64,000 nt of DNA, from contig JALQPE010002093.1 in the NCBI GenBank assembly GCA_030407315.1, positions 36,052-100,051 of the forward strand. Direction: 5' to 3'. The position numbers were made by a program, and so were the translations under genes. Shown here piece after piece: positions 1-10,000 of the stretch. The DNA comes from Asparagopsis taxiformis. Lineage: Eukaryota; Rhodophyta; Florideophyceae; Bonnemaisoniales; Bonnemaisoniaceae. Numbering within the stretch: the stretch's first letter is position 1; each line of letters opens with the position of its first letter. A model generated the notes under the pieces. It was not told the origin of the DNA. It worked only from the letters and a program-made list of their open reading frames with translations, and did not search any database.

Positions 1-888
1 CGGGAGTACTTCTTCGGAGCAGAAGACATCCCGGCCAAGCCGAGTCGGTGGGAGGAGAAAGTCGACTGGAATAGTTCCAAAGCGACGGTAGATGTCAGAC
101 TTGACAAACTCCTCCCACTCTGGACTGTCCTTCGCAGGAGCAGGTCCAGCCGACTCGAGAATGGCCTTCAACGCGGTCACTCGGTGAGATCCATCGACAT
201 ATTGCAGTCGTACTTTTGCATTGGAATCAATCACCTCGCAGACGGACACGCGTGAAGCAATCACGGAAAATCCCTGAGTGAGAAACGTTTTCTTCAACTC
301 ATCAACGCGATGCGGCCTGACCACCCTGGACACGACTGCCGGAGGAGAAACATCCAGGGGGGAAATGAAGACTGGAATGTTTCGGCAGCTCTCCGGACTT
401 ATGTCGTAGTCCACATCCACCGGGATGGGCACTGTGCCAGGGTAGGCCAGCCTGGTGCTGCGGAGAGGCTTGTTCGGTACGATGTCACGAGCGTTGTGAT
501 CATCGACCTTCTCCGCATCCTCTGCCAAGTCGCTGCCGGACGCGATGATCATGTCCGGAGCAGGCGAGCTGGGCAGAGGAGCACCAGATCCCTCGACGGC
601 TGGCGCCGCTTCGGCAGATTGAGCCGGAAGCGGAGTTGCGGGAACGCCAGCGTCGATTGTCGGGACAACCGCGGGATCGGAAGCGGAAGGGGGGGAGGGG
701 ACGGGCTTAGGTGCTGGGCTGAGCTGGGTCAGCGCTGCAGCAGCTTCGCAAACGTCCATGGGGACAGGGGGGGCCAGAGAAGGAGAAGGAGAGGGAGAAG
801 GAGAGGGAGAAGGAGTGGGAGAATCGTTGTCACGGCGGCTGGCAGAGCGCACCTGGCGGTCGAAAGCGTTGGGGGATTGTTGAGCCAT
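1..888 (-). CDS. ParB-like domain protein, partial (runs off left edge)
   Basis: An open frame starts at the ATG at 888 and is still open at base 1, giving 296 codons. The first ~150 residues are low complexity, with a run of Ser-Pro pairs near residues 25-40 and further Ala/Pro-rich stretches. They lead into a ParB/sulfiredoxin-fold N-terminal domain at about residues 195-260. That domain contains 'VRPHRVDELKKTF', a glycine-phenylalanine turn, and the signature VDGSHRVTAL (compare GxHR in ParB-type domains). The same pattern recurs in the genes at 3340-5724 and 38869-42825, so this is a third paralogue. In those two the ParB part is followed by an acidic linker and a 2OG-Fe(II) dioxygenase, so I expect a dioxygenase beyond the left edge; that is inference. 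DNA binding is likely for the fold, but the function of this eukaryotic form is unknown to me. Confidence 0.7.
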   Translation of the reverse strand, partial: MAQQSPNAFDRQVRSASRRDNDSPTPSPSPSPSPSPSLAPPVPMDVCEAAAALTQLSPAPKPVPSPPSASDPAVVPTIDAGVPATPLPAQSAEAAPAVEGSGAPLPSSPAPDMIIASGSDLAEDAEKVDDHNARDIVPNKPLRSTRLAYPGTVPIPVDVDYDISPESCRNIPVFISPLDVSPPAVVSRVVRPHRVDELKKTFLTQGFSVIASRVSVCEVIDSNAKVRLQYVDGSHRVTALKAILESAGPAPAKDSPEWEEFVKSDIYRRFGTIPVDFLLPPTRLGRDVFCSEEVLP

Positions 889-1093
889 TGCTTTGGTGAG
901 TGATTGACAAACGAAGAGTGAAAGATTGAGAAAGAGAGAAGAAGATCTGAACGACAAGCTGTTTTGCTGCGTAAGCTGAGTAAGATAGGCGAAACTTAGA
1001 GATCTGACATATTCCTATTAGTATACACCCTGGTAATGATATTCAGCGGTTGACCAATCCGAACCTTCCACATCACTTTTCGTTGTACGACAA

Positions 1094-1415
1094 TTACAGC
1101 TCAGGCAGTTTACCAAGGATCCTTACAGCAAAGCCATCGTTACGATGACTTTGCTGTAAGGAAACGTTTCATTACAGAGGCCAGGAATTTTTTTACCGGG
1201 TAAAGAAATCATGGCCACTGTAATGTTTTGTTTCCTGACAGCAAAGTCATCGTTACGATGACTTTGCTGTAAGAAAACGTTTTCATTACAGCGGCCAGGA
1301 ATTTTTTTACCGGGTAAAGAAATCATGGCCACTGTAATGAAACCTTTCCTTACAGCAAAGTCATCGTAACGATGACTTTGCTGTAAGCATCCCTGGTAAA
1401 CTGCTCCATCTGTAA
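1094..1415. mobile_element. MITE-like foldback element, copy 1
   Basis: The ends are imperfect inverted repeats of about 25 bp (TTACAG... / ...CTGTAA, each with AGTTTACC inside). The interior alternates two perfect palindromes. P1 is a 39-bp hairpin with 18-bp arms starting CTTACAGCAAAGTCATCG and a TTA or TAA centre, in three copies. P2 is a longer palindrome centred on TTTACCGGGTAAA and bounded by ATTACAG/CTGTAAT, in two copies. No coding potential. I cannot fix a target-site duplication. Confidence 0.7.
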
Positions 1416-1958
1416 GCCGTTGGTCTCAACCCTCGCTCTCGTTTCTGTTGTCCTCCTTCATCATCTCCACCTACCTTCCCCCTACACACCACCTCTCTAA
1501 TGTCACTCTACCCACCCTTTGGTGCATGAAATATTTTCTTACCACTGCCATAGTCTACACATACTGCTGCCTTCATACCTCTGCATGCCTACCCTTCAAT
1601 CTTTCTTCCATCTTTCTCTACCGTGCTAGGCTTAGACCATGCTCTGTGCACATCTGACTTACTTAATATCATTGTATAGCTAGAAACTAGAATAATAATT
1701 ACATCACTAGAGTACACTGCAAATGTTAGTAACTATGGTTGGTGTGGTACACAACACCCTAACTCCTTCATGAGTAAACTTTGCGCACAGAACCGTTCAA
1801 TACCAGGTAGTGCAGCCAGCGCAAACCAGGCTTGCACGACGCAGAGTGCTCCCCAGAGCCGTCAACAGTCGTCCAAACCATCGTTGTACGATGTTCCCGG
1901 CTCCACACTTCCCTTCTCACCCTTCCCAGGGTGGGAGACGGACGAAACTCCCAACCGC

Positions 1959-2242
1959 TTACAGCCGAAGCCGTTTACCCGGGATGCTTACAGCAAAGTC
2001 ATCGTTACGATGACTTTGCTGTAAGGAAAGGTTTGATTACAGTGGTGAGAAAATTTTACCGGGTAAAAAAATCAGCAAGAATTTTTTACCCGGTAAAAAA
2101 TTGTGGCCGCTGTAATGATTTGATTTCTTACAGCAAAGTCATCGTTACGATGACTTTGCTGTAAGAAATCAAATCATTACAGCAAAGTCATCGTAACGAT
2201 GACTTTGCTGTCAGCACCCCAGCGAAACTGCATCATCTGTAA
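1959..2242. mobile_element. MITE-like foldback element, copy 2
   Basis: Same architecture as the element at 1094-1415: terminal TTACAG/CTGTAA inverted repeats, three copies of the P1 hairpin and intervening P2-type palindromes centred on TTTTACCCGGTAAAA. The bases between the two copies (1416-1958) are AT-rich and hold no convincing gene; the short ORFs there are chance frames. Confidence 0.7.
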
Positions 2243-2464
2243 GCCTTCCTCACCTCAATGTTGTAACCAAAGACGACTGCGATATTACCTTGTTCTATTC
2301 TAGTAGTGCCCACCATAGTTTCCTCCCCTTCTCATATTAAATTGAGTATTGTATATCTCTCGACCCGTCTACATACGCAAACGTCATGTACTAGCCTAAC
2401 TTTCATCGTTTACTTGAAGGCGGCCTTGATGCCTGCCATAGAATGCTATTAAGAACTAATTTCA

Positions 2465-3343
2465 TCAGATATCTAAACGCTCCCAGTAGTTGACATTGAA
2501 GGGAGGCTGTAGCAACTTCTCCCTGGAAGTTCGCAGTGATAGATGGGACCGGATAGGATGCTGGTACCTCACCGAAGAACGACCCTCCGCGAATCCCATT
2601 CCTCCGTGATACACGTCCGTTCGGCATACAAGCAGGGAATACGGTGGGATGCGCACGTTCGTCACTGGCACGCGGTACTTTTCTTTCGCTGGATGACTTA
2701 GGCACACATGGCTGAACTTGGCGATACGAATGATGAACCCATCCGCACCAGCAGCCATCATGAAATATGATGGCGAGTTGAGAGGACCAGTTCCAGTTCC
2801 CTCACGGACGGGAACATCGGTATGCATAAGTTGCTCCTGACTACCTTCTGCGGTCAAAATCAGACGAAGACCCGTTTCTGGAAAGACCACCGCTTCTTCT
2901 CTTCCAAACCCGAGCTTCAGGTTCTCCGCACAAATCGCCTTACCTAGCTCCAGAATCAGCTTGTTCCTGTACTGCCGCGCGCTTTCTTGCTCAAGGTCAT
3001 CGCAGATGCTTTTCCGGTCCGTCTTGAATACACCAGTGCTGTCTTTCGGTCGAAGTGGTTTCCACGGGTTCTTCTGACTTGCACTTGAGCCACTTGTAGT
3101 ACCTTGGAATGTGCTGGCCATCTGTGTGAATAACTCGTGCGTAGCTGCTCCCACTGTAGTAGAAGAGAAAATGTCTTGCAACACCACGTAACCAAGCTCG
3201 TCGATCATTCTTCTCTGGTAGCTGAAGTATTGTTGGCTTTCACAAGAACCGAGGGGACATACCAAAGTAGAGTAGCCTGCAGCTGCTTCCATTATCTCCG
3301 TCCGGATTGTATCAATGTCTTCTTCTGTGATATAATACTTCAT
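2465..3343 (-). CDS. 2OG-Fe(II) dioxygenase-like protein (probably the C-terminal part of a ParB-dioxygenase fusion)
   Basis: 292 codons from the ATG at 3343. The double-stranded beta-helix pattern of 2-oxoglutarate/Fe(II) dioxygenases is visible: an HxD pair at His174-Thr-Asp176, a distal His246 in DVYHGG, and a candidate 2OG-binding Arg259 in SSVRYQ. The same H-x-D / H / R arrangement is found in the C-terminal third of the fusion protein at 38869-42825, where spacing and flanks match (PP-S followed by the distal His). The ATG overlaps the upstream ParB gene's TGA (ATGA), which looks like a coupled pair. However, the reading frame is open upstream of this ATG to about 3470 and encodes an acidic, linker-like sequence resembling the linker of the intact fusion. 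I therefore read this as one ancestral gene split by a frameshift. The substrate is unknown; oxidation of a DNA base is a plausible inference only. Confidence 0.6.
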   Translation of the reverse strand: MKYYITEEDIDTIRTEIMEAAAGYSTLVCPLGSCESQQYFSYQRRMIDELGYVVLQDIFSSTTVGAATHELFTQMASTFQGTTSGSSASQKNPWKPLRPKDSTGVFKTDRKSICDDLEQESARQYRNKLILELGKAICAENLKLGFGREEAVVFPETGLRLILTAEGSQEQLMHTDVPVREGTGTGPLNSPSYFMMAAGADGFIIRIAKFSHVCLSHPAKEKYRVPVTNVRIPPYSLLVCRTDVYHGGMGFAEGRSSVRYQHPIRSHLSLRTSREKLLQPPFNVNYWERLDI

Positions 3344-5724
3344 TCTCGAGTTGGAAGGAACGCATAAAGGCAGCTTCTCAGGTATGTCCTCTGCGAATGT
3401 GCGGTCTGGAAGGGAGTTTTCTTGCTCGTCAGTGAAGAGTGGTGCTTCTTCTCCAGTCGTTCGTTTCTTGCATTGACTCTACTCTTCTTTTCCCGGGGAG
3501 GCCCAATCTCAATGTTGTCATCCGGCGTATTGGGCTCAGAAAACTTCGCGCTAGTATCTTCCCTTCTTCGCTTCTTATCCAACCTGGACTCGTTTTCATC
3601 GCCGCTTCCACCAGAACTCCTGCTTCTTCCCGAATTCTCCTTGTCCACTTCGGCCGGGCTAGTGCTGTAAGTTTCTGGTGTCCTGATTCGAAGTTTCAAT
3701 ATCACAGAGCGGTTCTGCGCATCTCCAGCTTGTTGTCCAGGCGTGTCTATGTCCATGCGACCACTATTGTCCAAGTTGATATCCAGACTTTGCGTATCGC
3801 CGCTTTGTTTCCTTCCCTGAGGAAGATCTTCTCTGACAATCCTTCCCGGCGAATTATCCCTGGCACGACTTTCCCGCTCTGCCCTTGAAGCTGAAAGACG
3901 TTCCTGTTCTTTTTGGAGAACAGCAAGACGTTCTGCTTCCCTCTTCTCAGCTGCTGCAAGACGCGTGGCAGGACGTTCCTGTCCTCCCTCTTTTGCTGCG
4001 GCAGGACGGTCTTCTGCTTCTTTCGGGGTGCTCAGAGGTGCCTCTTCTATTGCTTTCGTCGCGACAGCAGGAATCACTTCTTCAGCCACCACATTTGGAG
4101 TAATTTCCTGTTCTTCCTCCACAACAGCAGAAACTTCCTGCTCTGCTTGGGCTTCGGCAGATACTCCTTCTTCTGCTTGAACAGGACCAGAAGTTTCCAC
4201 AGTTTCCTTCTCTGTAGAATTATTTCCCTGTTCTGCGGCAGTAGGTGCTTCTTCGTCTTCTGCTTTGGCGCCATCAACAAGTGCTTTTTCTATTTCTCCG
4301 GGGGTCATGCGATTCCGTTCCCTCTCCTCCTCCGCTTTCGTCTCCTGCATTGCCTTTGTCCCGGTAGCATATTCCAGTTTGTCGTAAAAACTGTTTGTAA
4401 ACATCCCGTTCTTGGTTCTCAGACTGCTACTGTCTACCACGTCGTCATGAAAGTCGACAAGGACGAATACAATGCGCTCTCCAATGCGATGATCATTATC
4501 CCCGACCTCCTTCGCGTTTTCTGCTGCCAAATCCGTTCGCACGAATTCCTCCATCGTTGCAGAGTTCAACCACTTGCGGACGACCTCTGCCATATCATAG
4601 ATGGCCAACAGAGCCAGTAGCCAAGTGCGCATCGTGAACGGACTTCCGCTTCCGATATTTCTGACAAGTCCTCTCTTCCTCCTCATCCTTGTCCACGACG
4701 CTGTCATCTCGAGCACAAACCACTGGAACCACTCCTTATCGCGCGTCCCGCGTCCGTCCGTGCCATTGCGGAATATTGCGTTATTGACAAGATCGAGCAC
4801 GCACCCGTACATATCGGCAGAGTCAATTCGAGAAAAGTCCGGATCTCTTCCCTCGGTTCTTGCATCCTCGATTTCTCTGTTCCTATCCAAAGCATTGTAA
4901 ACGCTAGGGATAGAGCTCCAGTACACGAAAGCAACGCTGTCTGTGCGATTGAACCCCTTCGCAATGTTGATGTACTGCCTATACGAGTTCTCCGAACGGT
5001 TCCTGTCGGACGGCAGAATATAGCTCACTTCTTTCAGAATAGGAATAAGCCGGACAACAGGAAGATCCATCTGGTTGGAAAACCTGAGAAACTCTATGAC
5101 CGCACACACATTGTCGGCAATGCTCACAGAAGCGACATCGTGAGTTTGTATATTGGCTTCGAGAGACAGTTTCAGAACCTCCAGCGCATCGAAAATTAGA
5201 CGCCCGTTCGGCGCAATCAACTGTTGTACCCAAACCAATTCCAAGGAATCCCTGTTCTTTCCTGAGTACTTCTCCAGGCATAGTTGCAGAGCAGCTATGC
5301 GATGAGAGCCATCGATGCAGTAAAACTCGTCTCCTTCGTTATCTTCCATTTTGCAGACTGTAATCATAGTTCCAGTGGTAGAGAAACCTCTATCCATGAA
5401 AATGCTGGCCAGTTCGTTTACACGACCCGGTCGCACCAAACGGGAGGTCACTGTCGGAAATTTCACTTTGCGAGGATCAACTTGCACTTTAGAAGAGCTG
5501 TACTGAGCAATAGTGATGCTTTTCTCTTCAGCAGAAGGAGAATTGCTCTTCTCCGCTGTAGTATTCATGATACTATTGTCTCCCATTGTAATCCCTGCAA
5601 TCTCAGTTCGTTCAATCGGTTCTCTGTTCAAATGTTGTGTAGACGATGAAATCCACAATTGTGGTACCTCCGAGTGCGCTTCCCGTCTCTCAGCTTCCTC
5701 TCTTATACTGTCCGGACAAGACAT
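3340..5724 (-). CDS. ParB-like domain protein with long acidic coiled-coil tail
   Basis: 794 codons from the ATG at 5724. Residues ~90-230 form a ParB/sulfiredoxin-like domain: VRPGRVNEL, a Gly-Phe turn, then the signature CIDGSHRIAAL at about 136-146. A helical middle region follows (~240-430), then a Glu/Ala-rich and Lys/Arg/Glu-rich tail (~450-790) that is low complexity and probably coiled coil, with a nuclear-localisation-like KKRRRE cluster. The last ~45 residues are in a different frame from the dioxygenase at 2465-3343. The alternative frame over the same bases gives a better match to the linker of the fusion gene at 38869-42825, so a frameshift around 3400-3480 is likely. The pair lies between palindrome arrays at 1094-2242 and 6403-6939. 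It resembles no bacterial operon partner of ParB (no parA nearby). Confidence 0.6.
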   Translation of the reverse strand: MSCPDSIREEAERREAHSEVPQLWISSSTQHLNREPIERTEIAGITMGDNSIMNTTAEKSNSPSAEEKSITIAQYSSSKVQVDPRKVKFPTVTSRLVRPGRVNELASIFMDRGFSTTGTMITVCKMEDNEGDEFYCIDGSHRIAALQLCLEKYSGKNRDSLELVWVQQLIAPNGRLIFDALEVLKLSLEANIQTHDVASVSIADNVCAVIEFLRFSNQMDLPVVRLIPILKEVSYILPSDRNRSENSYRQYINIAKGFNRTDSVAFVYWSSIPSVYNALDRNREIEDARTEGRDPDFSRIDSADMYGCVLDLVNNAIFRNGTDGRGTRDKEWFQWFVLEMTASWTRMRRKRGLVRNIGSGSPFTMRTWLLALLAIYDMAEVVRKWLNSATMEEFVRTDLAAENAKEVGDNDHRIGERIVFVLVDFHDDVVDSSSLRTKNGMFTNSFYDKLEYATGTKAMQETKAEEERERNRMTPGEIEKALVDGAKAEDEEAPTAAEQGNNSTEKETVETSGPVQAEEGVSAEAQAEQEVSAVVEEEQEITPNVVAEEVIPAVATKAIEEAPLSTPKEAEDRPAAAKEGGQERPATRLAAAEKREAERLAVLQKEQERLSASRAERESRARDNSPGRIVREDLPQGRKQSGDTQSLDINLDNSGRMDIDTPGQQAGDAQNRSVILKLRIRTPETYSTSPAEVDKENSGRSRSSGGSGDENESRLDKKRRREDTSAKFSEPNTPDDNIEIGPPREKKSRVNARNERLEKKHHSSLTSKKTPFQTAHSQRTYLRSCLYAFLPTRE

Positions 5725-6402
5725 TCCCTACCTACGTTCAGTCCTGATGAACCTTACGCTGCACCCGCTCAGCACCTCTGACTCTACCTGATCCTGATAC
5801 CTCCACAAAGCGTTTAGCCCTTTCCATCAATCTACACCTAATAGTATGTACCTCTAGCGCATATAATGCAATCGAACCCGTTTACCTCACCACGTCAATT
5901 ATCATTCATATTCCAACAACCTATTTCATCCACACTCTCCACCTCGCTTCTTCTTCCGTACCATTGATTCCTATCAATCGATTCTACGTGAGTTTTATAC
6001 ATTTACTACGATCCACCTCTCCTACAAGTCTGAAAAATTCATTTCTACACTAACTTTTGCTACTCACAAATGAACGGTTCCCGTGCAGGCCACTGCTTGA
6101 ATTTCTTCCTATTGGCGTACTCGGCTGCAAAGGATTCATAGACTATTTAAACGGTGATCATATAAATGGTTTTCAATGTGCTCCAATGGACAATACACCA
6201 AAGAACATCAATATGAATTCATTTCAACTACCTATTCACTACTGCGATTCAGTTTTCTTGCATACCAAATCTCATTGCGTTCCTACCCTAGTCGATTCAA
6301 AATGCTTCCTCTTCGTCAGTTGATCAATATTCCTTATTCCTTACAACGAGCAGGTCCTCTGGACATCCTAAAGTTGGTTACTTAACCTTAACTATCGATG
6401 AA
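5725..6402. other. Intergenic, AT-rich, no gene seen
   Basis: Upstream region of the ParB-like gene. Only short chance ORFs, no recognisable RNA gene and no strong repeat. It presumably holds the promoter of the minus-strand gene at 5724, but no motif can be assigned. Confidence 0.4.
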
Positions 6403-6939
6403 TTTGCTGTAATGAAACGTTTTCTTACAGCAAAGTCATCGTTACGATGACTTTGCTGTAAGAAAAGAAAACATTACAGCAGCCATGATTTCTTTACCGG
6501 GTAAAAAAATTGTGGCCGCTGTAATGAAACGTTTTCTTACAGCAAAGTCATCGTTACGATGACTTTGCTGTAAGAAAAGAAAACATTACAGTAGCCATGA
6601 TTTCTTTACCGGGTAAAAAATTGTGGCCGCTGTAATGAAACGTTTTCTTACAGCAAAGTCATCGTAACGATGACTTTGCTGTAAGAAAGCAAATCATTAC
6701 AGCGGCCACAATTTTTTTACCCGGTAAAATTTCTTGCTGATTTTTTACCCGGTAAAAAATTCTTCGGCCACTGCAAGGAAACGGTTCCTTACAGCAAAGT
6801 CATCGTTACGATGACTTTGCTGTAAGAAAGCAAATCATTACAGCTGCCACGATTTTTTTACCCGGTAAAACATTCTTGGCCACTGTAATGGAAACGTTTT
6901 CTTACAGCAAAGTCATCGTAACGATGACTTTGCTGTAAG
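6403..6939. repeat. Palindrome array (five P1 hairpins alternating with P2)
   Basis: Five copies of the 39-bp P1 hairpin (arms CTTACAGCAAAGTCATCG, centre TTA or TAA) alternate with P2-type palindromes centred on TTTACC(C/G)GGTAAA and bounded by ATTACAG / CTGTAAT. The units are the same as in the foldback elements at 1094-1415 and 1959-2242, but the outer AGTTTACC ends are missing. With those two elements it brackets the ParB/dioxygenase genes. Confidence 0.75.
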
Positions 6940-7059
6940 CATACCTCCCTCCATCCTCTCAGATCCTCTCCCCACTACTTTGCACCAATCCACCACCGCC
7001 CTAGAGTGTACAATTCATATGTGATGCATCTGGTTATTCATTTTATTCTTCCCTAAAAA

Positions 7060-10000
7060 TCATGCAGCCCTCGGTGGAAATCCGTCTCGCCTACATAGTG
7101 CATATATCTCTCCACCCTCCAGCAGTCCGGGTCCGTGCCTTACCTCCCTCATGTTCTCATCATATTCGCATACACTCCCATTGCAATAGTGCATACCAAA
7201 CACCTCAGTGACTCCCTCACTCATCTCCACAATTACTGTTCGTCGCCTCTCTTCGACCTTGAACACTCCTTCATCAGTTTTTTGCAAACCCAGGCAAACT
7301 CCATAAGCTGTACCTTGCTCATCTCTCGCACTCTCGTTCCTCAGGATAAAGAACGCTAGAACAATAAAAAACCGCGGTTCATAATTAATTCTTCCCCGCA
7401 TTATCTCTGATGTGAGACGAGACGCCGGGTACAGAATCGCTTGTGAAGTTGCACCATCCTCACATTTCATCTGTTCAGGGCAAACAGCATGGATGATAGC
7501 TCCTGATTCTAGAGAGCCAGACCTCTGCACTGTTTTCCTTCCCCACTCTGTCGTAGTGCTTCTAGAAACTCTTCTCACCCATTCGGCATACTTTCCACAC
7601 CCGCTTGTTCCGCTTCCGTACCTTTCGGTAAAGAACCGTTTGAAAACACCTACAGCACCCTCTGCCATATCACATTTTCCATTCATGTACTCCTTGACCT
7701 CGTCAATAGATATACCTCCATGCCCTCTCCACGTCACAATTTCACCATCCGCCGACAATATCTTTCCTCGACGCTGGGAGAGAAGCTGGAGAACCGGTTC
7801 CTGGAAGCAGTTTTTCACTACCTCGTCTTCCACATCTATTTCTCTCCCTAGCTCCTGTGAAAGAACGTTGACCATTTGAGAGCATTCGGACGAGGACCAA
7901 TGTTGTGGCTCCATGCCGATTTCGCGCAAAACAATGGCCACTCTCGTCTGCCAGTCATCCGCAAGAACTAATTCCAGCGCTGAAAGCTGTTCGCTTTGGT
8001 GATTGGACATTCTCACACCTTTCTTCAGCGGCTGATGCATCCGTTCGAATATAAGCTCCTGCACGTGCTTCACAGAGCCGTAGGCAGGAAGCGTATGAAC
8101 ACAAAACTCGACAAGACGATGAACATTAGGCTTGTCCAAATGTGCTCCTGCTCCCTTCACTTTCCGACAATACTCATTCAACGTCTCCACGTAGTCTACA
8201 GTTCTTCCCAGAATGTATTCATTCCTGCCACCTTCTCCGTCAGCCGTCTCTACTTCATGGGGACCGTCTTTCCACCATACGGGCATGAAACTAATACACG
8301 AAACCAGCTTCTGAAACATCACTACTAGTTTGACGGCCCCATCAAATTTTTCACGATGACCTTCCCCTTTCCCATCCATCATTCGAGCTGCGTTTTCGAA
8401 TGCCATAGGTGCTATCAGAAGCACACTGAATATGTCACTCATGTTCATGGAAAGCAGATTGTTGGTTCCAAATAAACGGTTCTGCCTTCCCATCCTGAAC
8501 TTCTTCAGAGCGCCCAGAATTTGCAATTCAGCTACCTCTCGAATTCGTGGGCTGGCAGCTGAAATACAAGCGTTCAGTACATCTTGTGCCAGTCCAGACA
8601 ATAGATGGTCAGGTGCTATCACTGCGGAACGGTACGGGTCAAAAATTGCTGGGACAACTGAAACTCCGTTTTCCGTCTTCGGTACTTCTTCCTGCACTGC
8701 TTCCAAGGAAGTGCTCAGGACATGAAATGGTAAATCTTCCCCTTCTTCTGCAGCCAGTCCGAGAGTGCGAAGCTGGGTTTCTGTGGCATCCTTACGTGTC
8801 GATGCATTCCGATACTTGCTCCTGGCATGCGTCGATGTTTGCCCGTTCACTACCGAAGTGTATGCATTCTTCGTGCCACCAGTACTGCTCAGGTCATATT
8901 TGCGGAAACTGCAGATGTGGCACGGAGAGTTTGATGTGTGTCCAAGAACATCCAGGGTATGTGAAACTGCAGGATAGTCTCCAATGCTCCCCACTGGGTC
9001 TAGAAATACCACAATATCTTCTCCCTCTGCATTTTTCGTTGGGAAACCCTCTGTGCTTCCTCGCACTATATCTTGAACGATATATCGCAATACACAATTT
9101 GTGGACACTCCCGGAGGTGGCAAACCAATCACTCGAACCGCTTGGTAGCTTCCCCTTTTCCGAGGCGGTAGATTGAGAGGTAACATATAGCATCCACCAA
9201 AACTTCCCTTCCTGCTTGTGAATGGTTCAAAGTCATCCGTGTAAAGGAGAAATCGGTAAACAAAGTAGTTTCGACCATCCTCCAGCTTTCCCCAACATGG
9301 TGCATCTTCTCGCGGAGACGCTGGGTGCCATTGCGACCTGTGGTCTCCGAAACCATCCGAGAACACCCCTGAAACACGAATTTCTTCATAGTTGGGGCTT
9401 CCTAGTCTATCGGGCGGGTTTCTGGCTTCAGCAAAGCTCGCGCCCGGTGAAAAGCAAAGTAACATGGTGGATGCTTCTCCGACCTGCTCTTTCAAATACC
9501 TGTTCACCAATACGACGTGTGGAACAATATCACCCTCTTCCATTCCAATTGGTAATAGAACGGTTATCACGTCCCCAGCTCGTGTTCCTTTTCCCTTGGC
9601 TCCTGCTCCGATTACACATTGCGATATCGCTCGCAGAGCATGCTGCCTCTCCCATTCCAATAGATGTGACATTCGCGGCTGCAGATATTTTTCGACATGC
9701 ACATCATGCTCACCGTCGTGTCGAGCCTCATAGGTAACTATGGTCCTAGCATGAAGTTCCCACAACGACGTAACCGCCACTCTTCTCCTCTTCGGTTTCC
9801 CACCATCTCTGTCATTCTTCCTGAACCCTTTTGCTCTTTCGATGACGGCAACCTGACGAGCTCCTGGATGACATCGGATTCGAATTGCTGTTCCATCAGG
9901 TACATAAATGTGCTTCAAACCCTTTTTCCCATCGCTGTCAATGGGAACAACTGCTGTGCGAACGAATGGGTCGCTCAAAACACCCCTCCTGCACTTTGCA

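Noticed and set aside
310..903. 197-codon plus-strand ORF
   Set aside because: Arg/Gly-rich shadow of the minus-strand ParB-like gene, which carries the recognisable signature.
2465..5724. Bacterial-style two-gene operon (ATGA overlap) transferred from a prokaryote
   Set aside because: The alternative frame across the junction and the fused homologue at 38869-42825 favour a frameshifted fusion; no ribosome-binding site or bacterial neighbours.
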